A stretch of 64,000 nucleotides of DNA from G016756615 sp050958605 (lineage in GTDB: Bacteria; Pseudomonadota; Alphaproteobacteria; Rhizobiales; Rhizobiaceae), in contig NZ_JBJHDO010000009.1 in the NCBI RefSeq assembly GCF_050958605.1, positions 234,370 to 298,369 on the forward strand, in the 5' to 3' direction. The translations under genes were made by a program, and so were the position numbers. This document shows positions 52,276-61,113 of this stretch, piece after piece. The number at the start of each line of letters is the position of its first letter. Position 1 is the stretch's first letter. Below the pieces are notes generated by a model. The model made no database searches. It was given only the letters and a program-made list of their open reading frames with translations, and had not been told where the DNA came from.

Positions 52276-54612
52276 ATGACCTCAATTCCCTTACAGTCGC
52301 GCGCCGTCGGCGTGGACGCAACCGGCATTCGTCTCGCCGCCGTCATCGGCGCGGGTTCCATGGGGGGCGGGATCGCGGCCCAGTTCGCCAATGCCGGCGT
52401 GCCCGTGATCCTGCTCGACGTGGCGGGCGCGGACGCATCCTCGCGAAACGCGGCTGCCGTCGCCGGCATCGACCGGCAGCTCAAGACAGGCGGCTTCATG
52501 GACGCGGAAGCCGCGCGGCTCGTCCGTGCCGGCAATGTCGAGGACGACATCGGCCTTCTCGCTGAAGCCGACTGGATCGTCGAAGCCGTCATCGAGGATC
52601 TGGAAGCCAAGCGTGTGCTCTATCGCAAGATCGCCGCGGTCCGAAAACAGGGAGCGATCGTCTCCTCCAACACGTCGACCATTCCCCGCGCCGCCCTCGC
52701 GGACGGAATGGAAGAGAATCTGGCGTCGCATTTCCTCATCACGCACTTCTTCAACCCGCCGCGCGTCATGAACCTCGTCGAGATCGTGGCGGCGGAAGAG
52801 AACGCGTCCGAAACGATAGCCCGCGTGAAGGCGGCGTGCGAGACGGTGCTTGGCAAGACGGTGGTCGACTGCTTCGACACGCCGGGCTTCATCGCCAACC
52901 GCATCGGCTGTTACTGGCTGGCGGCAGCGGCGCTGGAAGCCAGGCGAGGGGGCCTCACCGTCGAGGAGGCCGACGCCGTCAACACGGCTTTCGGCGTGCC
53001 GCGCACGGGTGCATTCGGCCTGCTCGACCTGATCGGCATCGACCTTATCCCCCATGTGTGGGGTAGCCTGATGAGAACCCTGCCGGCAACGGACGCGATC
53101 CAGGCGCACGACTTGCCCGGTGACGGACTCGTGCGGGACCTGATGGCGGCCGGCCGCTTCGGGCGCAAGGCCGGCGCTGGCTTCTATCGGCGTGGTGAGG
53201 GCGGCGCGCGCGAGGCGATGGATCTCAGCGGTGGCGACTACCGGCCGGAGGCCCCGGTCAAGCAGACCGCCTTGCCGGGAGGGGGACGCGATCTTGCCGC
53301 CCTCCTCGAAGCCGAGGGTCCGATTGGAGCCTATGCGTGGACGGTGTTCTCGTCCGTCCTGCTCTACACGGCCAGGCATGCTCCGGAGATCGCCGCCGAT
53401 GTCGCCGCGATCGATACGGCTATGGAACTCGGCTATGCGTGGAAGCGTGGGCCGTTCCGCCTCGCCGACGCCTACGGCGCAGCGCGGGTCGTCGCAAGGC
53501 TCGAAGCGGACGAAAGGGTTGCGCCCGACCTGCTGCGTGCCGCCGCCGCAGCGGGCGGCTTCTACGACGTGCAGGGCCGTCCGCTCGCAAGCTCCGGCGA
53601 GCGCCTTGCGGCACCGGCGGCGGGTGGCTCCGCACTTGCCGCCGTCAAGGCCGGATCAAACCCGATCTTCACCAACGCAGCGGCATCGGTCTGGGATCTC
53701 GGGGACGGCGTCGCATGCCTGGAGCTGCACACCAAGATGAACAGCTTCGCGCCGGCGGTCTTCGACGTGCTGGAAAAGGCGGTCGAGCAGGGGGGGAAAG
53801 CCTTTCGCGCCCTCGTCCTCGGCAACGACGATCCGCGCGCCTTTTCCGTCGGGGCCGATCTCGGCTTCTTTGCCGAGATGATCGGCAGCGAGCAATGGCA
53901 GGCGATCGACACTTATCTCGCGCGCGGGCAGGAATTGTTCCTGCGCCTGAAATACGCGCCGTTCCCAGTCGTCGCGGCGGCGCACGGCTTCGCACTGGGC
54001 GGTGGCTGCGAGTTCATGCTGCATGCCGACGCGATCGTCGCCCACGCCGAGCTCAAGGCCGGGCTGCCGGAGATGAAGGTCGGCCTGGTCCCGGCCTGGG
54101 GCGGCTGCACCCAGCTGCTCCTGCGGGCGCAGGCCGCATCCGGCGAACCCTCTGCCGCGGCTCAAAGGGTCTTCGACACGATCTTCGCGGGCACGCCGAC
54201 CGGCTCCGCGCTCGAAGCGCGTGCGCTTGGCTTGCTGCGGCCGTCGGACGGCATCGTCATGAACCGTGGCCAATTGATCGCGGCCGCGAAGGAACGCGCG
54301 GCAGCGCTGGCCAAGGCGGGCTACGAAGCGCCGGCGCGCGCGACGATCGCCCTCGGTGGGCCCGACGTCCGAGCGGTGCTGACGGGAGCGGTGGAGCAGG
54401 GCAAGGCCGCCGGCCGGATGACGGATACGGACGTCGCGATGGCTGAGATCCTTGCATGGGTGTTGACCGGTGGCGCCGAAACGCGGCCACAGGCGACGGA
54501 GGAGGAACTGATGCGGCTCGAGCGCGAGGCGCTCACGCGGCTCGTCCGGACACCGGCCACGCTGGCGCGCATCGACCACATGCTGAAGACCGGCAAGCCG
54601 CTGCGAAACTGA
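52276..54612 (+). CDS. Bifunctional 3-hydroxyacyl-CoA dehydrogenase/enoyl-CoA hydratase (FadN-type order)
   Basis: A 778-residue multifunctional beta-oxidation enzyme. The NAD-binding Rossmann motif AVIGAGSMGGGIAAQFA opens the protein (about residue 22). The dehydrogenase C-terminal domains follow (NRIGCYW, FGRKAGAGFYRRG), and a crotonase domain comes last with RAFSVGADLGFF and GFALGGGCEFMLH. This order is the reverse of FadB/FadJ and matches FadN/YusL. No thiolase gene follows. The ATG at 52276 has GGAG upstream. Likely last gene of the TetR-led operon. Confidence 0.9.
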   Translation: MTSIPLQSRAVGVDATGIRLAAVIGAGSMGGGIAAQFANAGVPVILLDVAGADASSRNAAAVAGIDRQLKTGGFMDAEAARLVRAGNVEDDIGLLAEADWIVEAVIEDLEAKRVLYRKIAAVRKQGAIVSSNTSTIPRAALADGMEENLASHFLITHFFNPPRVMNLVEIVAAEENASETIARVKAACETVLGKTVVDCFDTPGFIANRIGCYWLAAAALEARRGGLTVEEADAVNTAFGVPRTGAFGLLDLIGIDLIPHVWGSLMRTLPATDAIQAHDLPGDGLVRDLMAAGRFGRKAGAGFYRRGEGGAREAMDLSGGDYRPEAPVKQTALPGGGRDLAALLEAEGPIGAYAWTVFSSVLLYTARHAPEIAADVAAIDTAMELGYAWKRGPFRLADAYGAARVVARLEADERVAPDLLRAAAAAGGFYDVQGRPLASSGERLAAPAAGGSALAAVKAGSNPIFTNAAASVWDLGDGVACLELHTKMNSFAPAVFDVLEKAVEQGGKAFRALVLGNDDPRAFSVGADLGFFAEMIGSEQWQAIDTYLARGQELFLRLKYAPFPVVAAAHGFALGGGCEFMLHADAIVAHAELKAGLPEMKVGLVPAWGGCTQLLLRAQAASGEPSAAAQRVFDTIFAGTPTGSALEARALGLLRPSDGIVMNRGQLIAAAKERAAALAKAGYEAPARATIALGGPDVRAVLTGAVEQGKAAGRMTDTDVAMAEILAWVLTGGAETRPQATEEELMRLEREALTRLVRTPATLARIDHMLKTGKPLRN

Positions 54613-54621
54613 TGTCAGGAA

Positions 54622-54705
54622 ATCAGCCCCTGCGTGAATGCATGTCGCCCAAAAGTGTGCAGCGGTTTTGGGGCAAACGACATGCTAGAATATGCAGGGG
54701 CTGAT
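54622..54705. repeat. Nested palindromic intergenic repeat
   Basis: ATCAGCCCCTGC (54622-54633) is mirrored by GCAGGGGCTGAT (54694-54705). Inside, GCATGTCG (54640-54647) is mirrored by CGACATGC (54678-54685), and a CCCAAAA/TTTTGGG pair is innermost. It lies between convergent genes and can serve as a bidirectional terminator. The CGCCCAAAAGTGTGCAGCGG core is a repeat I recognise from many rhizobial genomes. Confidence 0.75.
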
Positions 54706-54722
54706 ACGGTGTAGGAACCGCT

Positions 54723-55973
54723 TCAGCGGCGATAGGTGAAATGCTCGAGATTGCGCGGTCCGGCCGCCTTCGCCGCCTTCAGTTCTTCCCGCGCTATACC
54801 GCGCAGATGCACCTCGTCGGGTCCATCGATGAAGCGAAGCGCCCTGCCCCAGGTCCACAGATAGGACAGCGGGGTGTCGGGCGTGAGGCCCGCCGCCCCG
54901 AACACCTGGATCGCGCGGTCGAGCACCTCGTTCTGAAGCTTCGCCGCCACCACCTTGATCGCGGAGACAGCGGTGCGCGCAGCCTTGTTGCCTTGCGTGT
55001 CCATGAGCCACGCGGCATGAAGCACGAGGAGGCGCGCCTGGTCGATCTCGATCCGCGACCTGGCGATCCAATCCTGGATGTTGGCGTAGTCGGCGATTTT
55101 CTGGCCGAATGTGGTGCGTGACAACGCCCTGTCACACATCAGCTCCAGCGCCAGCTCGCACTGGCCGATGGTGCGCATGCAATGGTGGACGCGGCCCGGC
55201 CCGAGGCGCGCCTGCGCGATGGCGAAGCCTTGCCCCTCATCGCCGACCAGATTCTCCACCGGCACGCGCACGTCGCGGAACACGACCTCGCAATGGCCCT
55301 CGGGCGAGTGATGATGCATGATCGGGACGTCGCGCACCACCTCGAAGCCAGGGGTGTCCTTGGGCACGATCACGAATGAATGACGCGAATGACGGGGTGC
55401 GCTTTCGTCCGGATTCGATACGCCGAGCACCAAAGCGAAGGCGAGATTGGGATGCAGCGCGCCGGTCGAGAACCATTTGCGTCCGTTGATGACGAAGTGG
55501 TCGCCGTCGCGCGCAATTGTCGTCTGGAGGTTGGTTGGATCTGACGAGGCCGTGTCCGGCTCGGTGATGCAGACGATGGAACGCGCCGCCCCTTCCAGCA
55601 GCGGCGTCAGCCACCGGCTCTTCTGCTCGGGCGTGGCGAAGAGGTGCAGCACCTCCATGTTGCCGGTGTCGGGCGCGGAGCAGTTGAAGACCTCCGAAGC
55701 CCAGAAATACCGCCCCATGATCTCGGCCAAAGGCGCATATTCCAGATTGGTGAGCCGCGTGCCTGGCTCGTCATCGCGAAGGGCGGGCAGGAACAGGTTC
55801 CACAGTCCTTCCTGATAGGCCTTGGCCTTCAGCTGGCCGACCAGGTCCGTTGGGTAGCGCTGCTCCGCCACCTGCCGGTGCCATTCGTGGTTGTTAGGGG
55901 CGATCTCGCGATCGACGAAATCCTTGAGCTGCGCGCGCAGCGCTTCCACCTTTGGCGAATACTGGAAATCCAT
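54723..55973 (-). CDS. Acyl-CoA dehydrogenase (ACAD10/11-like)
   Basis: A 416-residue flavin dehydrogenase. SIVCITEPDTASSDPTN and FVINGRKWFSTGA are the FAD/substrate motifs, with R-TFGQKIADYANIQD and QVFGAAGLTPDTPL near the C-terminus. The sequence is closest to the large-substrate ACAD10/ACAD11 branch by my reading. A TTGTCGGACAA-type site lies 121 bases upstream of its start. An APH-like kinase gene in the same regulon is notable, because in animals the two activities are fused in ACAD10/11. Confidence 0.88.
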   Translation of the reverse strand: MDFQYSPKVEALRAQLKDFVDREIAPNNHEWHRQVAEQRYPTDLVGQLKAKAYQEGLWNLFLPALRDDEPGTRLTNLEYAPLAEIMGRYFWASEVFNCSAPDTGNMEVLHLFATPEQKSRWLTPLLEGAARSIVCITEPDTASSDPTNLQTTIARDGDHFVINGRKWFSTGALHPNLAFALVLGVSNPDESAPRHSRHSFVIVPKDTPGFEVVRDVPIMHHHSPEGHCEVVFRDVRVPVENLVGDEGQGFAIAQARLGPGRVHHCMRTIGQCELALELMCDRALSRTTFGQKIADYANIQDWIARSRIEIDQARLLVLHAAWLMDTQGNKAARTAVSAIKVVAAKLQNEVLDRAIQVFGAAGLTPDTPLSYLWTWGRALRFIDGPDEVHLRGIAREELKAAKAAGPRNLEHFTYRR

Positions 55974-56093
55974 TTCACTCTCCCTTCGTCAATCGTCTGC
56001 GCCCCACCCGGCGAACCCCGCCCGCAGTGCAAGGGAGGAGCAGGAGCACAGGAGCATCGGGCTGGCCGACCTCTTAGGCCCTTAATTATCCGT

Positions 56094-56104
56094 CTGTCCG
56101 ACAA
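56094..56104. promoter_or_regulatory. FCD/GntR operator candidate, copy 1
   Basis: CTGTCCGACAA, ten of eleven matches to TTGTCCGACAA, in the divergent gap between the acyl-CoA dehydrogenase and quinone oxidoreductase genes. It fits the FadR-subfamily pattern TnGTnnnACnA except at the first base. Confidence 0.6.
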
Positions 56105-56233
56105 TTGGACATCTGTAGGCGAACGTCGAGTGCTGTCAACCAAGGAATTTCGGTTCGGCTTGGCATCCGGCGCAGCCGCTTAGCGGAAACCTGATCCGTG
56201 TTGACGGCGGCAAGCATTCGCCCGATTATCGGT

Positions 56234-56244
56234 TTGTCGGACAG
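56234..56244. promoter_or_regulatory. FCD/GntR operator candidate, copy 2
   Basis: TTGTCGGACAG, one mismatch from TTGTCGGACAA, placed 20 bases before the quinone oxidoreductase start, where binding would block transcription or translation initiation. Confidence 0.6.
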
Positions 56245-56263
56245 GAAATGAGAGGAGCCCTTG

Positions 56264-57274
56264 ATGCAGCACTCAATGCGATCCGCCCTGAGCACGAGTC
56301 CAGGTGGCCCGGACACTCTGAAGCTTGGCTCGGTTCCGCGGCCCGAGCCCTCGGGCTCGCAGGTACGCATCCGAGTCCACGCCGTCGGCGTCAACTATCC
56401 AGACCTGCTGATCATCGAGGACAGGTATCAGTTCAGGCCCGAGCGGCCGTTCGCCCCTGGTGCCGAGGTGTCGGGCGTGATTGACGCGCTGGGGCCCGAT
56501 GCCGGCGGCCTCGAGGTCGGCCAGAAGGTGATGGCGATGACCGGCTGGGGCGGCATGGCGGATTATGTCTGCGTGCCTGTGTCCAAATGCTCGCCATGCC
56601 CGCCGGAGATTCCGTTCGACGAGGCGGCATCGCTGCTGATGACCTACGGAACGGCTTATCACGCACTGAAGGATCGCGCGCGCCTCCTGCCGGGCGAGAC
56701 GCTGCTCGTGCTCGGGGCGGCGGGCGGCGTAGGGCTGGCCGCCGTCGAACTCGGCAAGGCGATGGGCGCTCGCGTCCTCGCGGCAGCGTCGAGCGAAGCC
56801 AAGCTCGCTGCCGCCCGGGCGGCAGGCGCGGAAGGAACGGTCCTCTATCCGCTCCATTCACCCTCGCGCGAGGAGCAGAAGGCGCTGGCGGCGGCTTTCA
56901 AGGAGGCATGCGCGCCGGGCGGCGCTTCGGTGGTGATCGATCCGGTCGGCGGCGGCTATGCCGAGCCTGCGCTGAGGGCGATCGCCTGGGAGGGGCGTTA
57001 CATGATCGTCGGCTTTCCCGCAGGCATCCCGAACCTCCCATTCAACCTGCCGCTCCTGAAAAACTGCGACATCCGTGGCGTCTTCTGGGGCGCCGCCATC
57101 GAGCGCGAGCCGGAGCAGCACCAGCGCTCGGTAGCCGAGCTGCTCGAGTTCTATCGAGCAGGCAAGATCAAGCCGCGGATCCATGCGCGCTTCGGGCTGG
57201 AGGATGCCGGCGGCGCGATTGCCGCATTGGCGGGGCGCGGCGTCACGGGCAAGGTCGTCGTCACAGTCGACTGA
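56264..57274 (+). CDS. Zinc-independent MDR oxidoreductase (NADPH:quinone oxidoreductase-like)
   Basis: A 336-residue medium-chain dehydrogenase/reductase. The Rossmann motif LVLGAAGGVGLAAVELGKAM is near residue 150, AGAEGTVLYPL follows in the NADP-specificity region, and GVNYPDLLIIEDRYQ is the quinone reductase substrate loop. The zinc-ligand cysteines of alcohol dehydrogenases are absent. In acyl-CoA clusters this family supplies enoyl or quinone reductase activity. The ATG at 56264 follows GAGGAG; a TTG one codon earlier is unlikely. Confidence 0.88.
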   Translation: MQHSMRSALSTSPGGPDTLKLGSVPRPEPSGSQVRIRVHAVGVNYPDLLIIEDRYQFRPERPFAPGAEVSGVIDALGPDAGGLEVGQKVMAMTGWGGMADYVCVPVSKCSPCPPEIPFDEAASLLMTYGTAYHALKDRARLLPGETLLVLGAAGGVGLAAVELGKAMGARVLAAASSEAKLAAARAAGAEGTVLYPLHSPSREEQKALAAAFKEACAPGGASVVIDPVGGGYAEPALRAIAWEGRYMIVGFPAGIPNLPFNLPLLKNCDIRGVFWGAAIEREPEQHQRSVAELLEFYRAGKIKPRIHARFGLEDAGGAIAALAGRGVTGKVVVTVD

Positions 57275-57374
57275 CCGCCGCGCGCGCATTTTTCAGCCAA
57301 GTGGAATCATCTGTGGAAATGCGACCTATCAATAGCCAAAGCGGGATGCACGTTCCACTCGAGCGGATCCCGCT

Positions 57375-58109
57375 CTACGGCGTCAGCGAGGGGTCGATCC
57401 TCTGGTCGAGGTCGAGCTTGGCCAGCAGCCAGCCACGTTTCAGATCCTCGATATGCTTGGTCATCCAGCGCCTGGCATACTCGCCATCGCGCCGCTCCAG
57501 CCCGGCGACCATCTCCCGGTGCGCGGCGAGAAGCCTTCCATCCGCCTGAGGCAGGCGCGGACGGAACGCCTCGAACGCCGGATAAAGCAGCAGCCCCACA
57601 GGTTCGCGGCTGAGCAGCAGCGCCTTGTTCTTTGCGGCGGCCGAAACCAGCGAATGGAACTGCAGATCGAGAGCGCCCGGCGACACGCCGCGCTCGATAG
57701 TGGCGGCGGTGGCCTCGATATTGGCGCGCAGCATGGCAAGGTCTTCCTCGTCCGCATTTTGCGCCGCCAGTCCCGCCGCCAGGGGCTCGAGCACATAGGC
57801 GACATCCCACAGCTCACGGAACGTGACTTCCTGCATCACGAGCGCGCGGGTGGTGCGCGGCGCCAGGTCGGCATGATGGGGCACCGTGACCAGGAGCCGC
57901 TTGCGGCCTTCCCGCCGCACCAGCCCTTCGCTTTCCAGTTGCCTGATTCCCTCGCGTACCGTCGAACGGTTGACCCCGAACTTGGCGGCAAGCTCGATCT
58001 CACTGGGCAAGGGCTCGCCGGGCTTCAGCGCCCCGGAGAGAATATGCCGCTGCAACTCCCTTGAAACCGCCTGATAGGCTGGCGGCACATTCAGCTTTTC
58101 CAGCTCCAC
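57375..58109 (-). CDS. FadR-subfamily (FCD) GntR regulator
   Basis: A 244-residue regulator. The winged helix (about residues 8-75) contains LPSEIELAAKFGVNRSTVRE and GIRQLESEGLVRREGRKRL. The helical FCD domain follows, with ELWDVAYVLEPLAAGLAA and FHSLVSAAAKNKALLL. The GTG at 58109, after GGAG, is chosen; the longer frame runs into the neighbouring gene. FCD regulators usually bind organic acids or acyl-CoA. The five TTGTCGGACAA-like palindromes nearby fit this subfamily's TnGTnnnACnA consensus and are its likely targets. Confidence 0.85.
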   Translation of the reverse strand: MELEKLNVPPAYQAVSRELQRHILSGALKPGEPLPSEIELAAKFGVNRSTVREGIRQLESEGLVRREGRKRLLVTVPHHADLAPRTTRALVMQEVTFRELWDVAYVLEPLAAGLAAQNADEEDLAMLRANIEATAATIERGVSPGALDLQFHSLVSAAAKNKALLLSREPVGLLLYPAFEAFRPRLPQADGRLLAAHREMVAGLERRDGEYARRWMTKHIEDLKRGWLLAKLDLDQRIDPSLTP

Positions 58110-58149
58110 GCCACTCAAGCTCCGTTCTGCCTCGAATCCCCACCCTGAA

Positions 58150-59259
58150 CTAGCACAATACGCCGGCCGCGCGCGACCTCTCCGCCGTCTCGCTTCCGAT
58201 GCTGCCATTGTCGATCAATGCGACGGCGCGTTGCGCGAAGACTGGCGCCAACGCGCCGACGCGCTCGGCATCGGACGCTGCCGCATTGCCGTCTCTCGCC
58301 CGCGCCGCGATGCCCTCGAAGATCACCGCATTGCGAAACAGCGCGAGCACCATCTGGAAGATGCCCAGCCGTCCGCCGCCGCCCAGGGCGCCCCAGTAGT
58401 CATCGGTGAATTCCTCCGCCGTCGGCAGGCCTTCCGCCTCCAGATCGAGCCCCATGACACCGCCATACTCGTCCGGCCGCAGCATCCAGGTGTAGACGCA
58501 GCTATGGGCGAGGTCGGCCAGCGGATGGCCTAGCGTGGACAGCTCCCAGTCCAGCACCGCCACCACGCGCGGCTCGGTGGGATGAAAGATCAGGTTGCCG
58601 ACGCGGAAGTCGCCATGCACGATCGTGGTGCGCTCGTCGTCCGGAAGATTGGCTGGAAGCCAGGCTGCCAGCCGGTTGATCTCCGGGATGCTGCGGGTCT
58701 TCGACAGATGCCATTGGCGGGTCCAGCGGGCGATCTGGCGCTGGTAGAAATTTCCGCGCTTGCCGAAGCTCGAGAGGCCGGTCGCCTCGACGTCGACCGT
58801 ATGGATGGCGGCCAGCGTCTCGGCCATCGATCGATACATGATGCGCCGCTCCGCTTTCGGCGCCGAGGCGAGCCGGCTGTCGCGGAAAATGCGGCCGTCG
58901 ATTCGCTCCATGACATAGAAGGCGGTTCCAATGAGGCTCTCGTCCTCGTTGAGCAGGTACACTTTCGGCACCGGCACGGCCGTTCCCTGGAGCGCTGCGA
59001 GCACTCGGAACTCCCGATCCACGGCATGGGCGGAAGGCAGCAACGCGCCCGGCGGGCGCTTGCGCAGTACCATGCGGCGCTCGCCGAAGGTGACGAAGAA
59101 GGTCGGATTGGACTGGCCGCCGTCGATGCTCTCGATCAGCATCGGCCCGTCAAGGTCTGCGATCTCCCGCCTCAGGAAATTCCCGAGCGCGAACGTGTCG
59201 AAGGGGATGTCTGCGCCTGCAATGAGATTCCCGGTTGTCTGTCGCAAAGAGCCGTTCAT
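58150..59259 (-). CDS. APH-family phosphotransferase (ACAD10/11 or LvaA-like)
   Basis: A 369-residue kinase of the aminoglycoside/choline kinase fold. The catalytic loop is VHGDFRVGNLIFHP (Asp and Asn) and the metal motif is VLDWELSTLGHPLADLA. SNPTFFVTFGERRMVLRKRPPG is the glycine-loop/lysine region of the ACAD10/11 N-terminal domain type. In levulinate and 4-hydroxyacid pathways such kinases phosphorylate the 4-hydroxyl of a 4-hydroxyacyl-CoA. The ATG at 59259 (MNGSLRQTTG) is chosen because the in-frame TTG at 59286 falls inside the operator site. Confidence 0.85.
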   Translation of the reverse strand: MNGSLRQTTGNLIAGADIPFDTFALGNFLRREIADLDGPMLIESIDGGQSNPTFFVTFGERRMVLRKRPPGALLPSAHAVDREFRVLAALQGTAVPVPKVYLLNEDESLIGTAFYVMERIDGRIFRDSRLASAPKAERRIMYRSMAETLAAIHTVDVEATGLSSFGKRGNFYQRQIARWTRQWHLSKTRSIPEINRLAAWLPANLPDDERTTIVHGDFRVGNLIFHPTEPRVVAVLDWELSTLGHPLADLAHSCVYTWMLRPDEYGGVMGLDLEAEGLPTAEEFTDDYWGALGGGGRLGIFQMVLALFRNAVIFEGIAARARDGNAAASDAERVGALAPVFAQRAVALIDNGSIGSETAERSRAAGVLC

Positions 59260-59275
59260 TGGTCTGATTGTTCTA

Positions 59276-59286
59276 TTGTCCGACAA
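59276..59286. promoter_or_regulatory. FCD/GntR operator candidate, copy 3
   Basis: TTGTCCGACAA, a perfect inverted repeat with a central C, 17 bases upstream of the phosphotransferase start. Confidence 0.7.
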
Positions 59287-59376
59287 CTCTTTTCGTTTTT
59301 GTAGACTATGTCAACCCGGCTGGTCCCGTCTCGGGCGGAACAAGGTTGCGACGGCGAGTCTGGAGATGAAATCGGA

Positions 59377-59387
59377 TTGTCGGACAA
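59377..59387. promoter_or_regulatory. FCD/GntR operator candidate, copy 4
   Basis: TTGTCGGACAA, extended to ATTGTCGGACAAT at 59376-59388, in the divergent region upstream of the acyl-CoA ligase gene. Confidence 0.7.
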
Positions 59388-59523
59388 TCGGTCTTGAGCT
59401 AGTGTCCATCATAAGCCGGGCTCGCCCGGGGGCGACGGCATACCAGAGCCGGCGGAGGCTATGCCTGTTACTGTCGAGCGGAGACGATCAGGGCGGCGGC
59501 CGGTAGGCAACTGGAGGAAAATG

Positions 59524-61107
59524 ATGGCCTTTGGCGAGATGCGCCATGAAATCCACTATGGAGAGCGCGTGGTGCGCGCCTTTACCGACCGGCCGCGCAC
59601 GGTCGACCAGATGTTCCGTGAGGCGGCAGCGCTGGCACCGGATCAGACGGCGCTGGTGCTTGGCGAAGGCAGGTTTTCCTATCGCGAACTCGACGCAATC
59701 GTAGACCGCGTAGCCGCCAACTTTCTGACGGGCGGGTTCGCGCCGGGAGACCGCGTCGCGATCCTGCTCGACAACAGTTTCGAGTTCGTCTTTGCCGTTC
59801 TGGGTGCAGCGCGCGCCGGCCTTGTCGCGGTCCCGATGAACACACGCCAGCGTCGACCCGAAATCGAGTTCGTGCTGAACCAGTGCGGCGCGACCGGGTT
59901 GATCTACGCCGCAGAGCATTTGTCGAACCTGCCGGAGCGAGCAAGCGTCCCGGCCCTGCGGGATCTCTTTGTGGTGGGCGACGGCCCGGGCCGGTCCTTC
60001 GCCGAACTGACCTCGGATGGGCCGAGGACTCCCCTGCCGGACGTCGCCGAGGACAGCACATTCTGCCTGCTCTACACGTCCGGTACGACAGGCAGGCCGA
60101 AGGGCGCCATGCTGACACATTTCAGCACGATCCACTCGGTGATCCATTACCAGCATGCGCTGGAGCTGCGGGAGGGCGATGTCGGCGTTCTCGCCGTTCC
60201 GGCCTCCCATGTCACCGGCCTCGTCGCAATCATCCTCACGATGATGCGCGTGCGGGGCGCCACCGTGATGATGCCGGCCTTCAAGGCGCGCGCCTTTCTG
60301 GAACTGGCCGAGCGCGAGAAGATGAACTACTCTCTGATGGTGCCGGCCATGTATAATCTGTGCCTGCTGGCCCCGAATTTCAAAAGCTTCGACCTGTCGG
60401 GCTGGCGCGTAGCCGGCTTTGGCGGCGCGCCGATGCCTCAGGGGACCATCGACCGCCTGAAGGAAGCCCTGCCGGACCTGACGCTCGTCAACTGCTACGG
60501 CTCGACCGAAACCACTTCGCCGGCGACCATTCTGCCGCTGGGCGATATCGCGACCCGCCCGGCCTCGGTGGGCAGGCCGGTGCCCTGCGCGGATATCGTC
60601 ATCGTTGATGAGGACGGCCGGGAGGTGGCGCCTGGCGAGAGCGGTGAGCTGCTGATCGCAGGACCGATGGTCGTGCCCGGTTACTGGGATAACAAGGAGG
60701 CGGACAAGGCGAGCTTCGTCAATGGCTATTGGCGGTCCGGCGATGTCGGTTCGATCGACGCCGAGGGCTACGTCCATGTCTTCGATCGCAAGAAGGACAT
60801 GATCAACCGCGCCGGATTCAAGGTCTATTGCGTGGAAGTGGAGAGTGTGCTGTCGCACCATCCCGCAGTGGTCGAGAGCGCGGTGGTCGGCCGCCCCGAT
60901 TCGGTGCTGGGCGAGAAGGTCCACGCCTTCATCTTCTCCGACGGTCGGCCAGTGGACGAAGCCTCGATCAAAAGCCACTGCGCCGAGAGGCTGTCTGACT
61001 ACAAGGTGCCCGACAGCGTCACCTTCCTTGACGCTCCGCTGCCGCGCAATGCCAACGGCAAGATCCTCAAGACGTCGCTGCGCGACCTGCTGCCGCCGGC
61101 GTCCTGA
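59524..61107 (+). CDS. AMP-forming acyl-CoA synthetase (class I ligase)
   Basis: An approximately 527-residue ligase that activates a carboxylic acid to its CoA thioester. The adenylation motifs are complete: YTSGTTGRPKGAM, NCYGSTETTSPA, YWRSGDVGSID, FDRKKDMINRAGFKVYCVEV and the catalytic lysine in NANGKILKTSLRD. Two ATGs are in tandem (59521 and 59524); the second is six bases from GGAGG and is preferred. Acid specificity is unknown. It would feed the dehydrogenase, kinase and crotonases of the same regulon. Its stop is six bases from that of a convergent crotonase gene. Confidence 0.9.
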   Translation: MAFGEMRHEIHYGERVVRAFTDRPRTVDQMFREAAALAPDQTALVLGEGRFSYRELDAIVDRVAANFLTGGFAPGDRVAILLDNSFEFVFAVLGAARAGLVAVPMNTRQRRPEIEFVLNQCGATGLIYAAEHLSNLPERASVPALRDLFVVGDGPGRSFAELTSDGPRTPLPDVAEDSTFCLLYTSGTTGRPKGAMLTHFSTIHSVIHYQHALELREGDVGVLAVPASHVTGLVAIILTMMRVRGATVMMPAFKARAFLELAEREKMNYSLMVPAMYNLCLLAPNFKSFDLSGWRVAGFGGAPMPQGTIDRLKEALPDLTLVNCYGSTETTSPATILPLGDIATRPASVGRPVPCADIVIVDEDGREVAPGESGELLIAGPMVVPGYWDNKEADKASFVNGYWRSGDVGSIDAEGYVHVFDRKKDMINRAGFKVYCVEVESVLSHHPAVVESAVVGRPDSVLGEKVHAFIFSDGRPVDEASIKSHCAERLSDYKVPDSVTFLDAPLPRNANGKILKTSLRDLLPPAS

Positions 61108-61113
61108 ACACCT

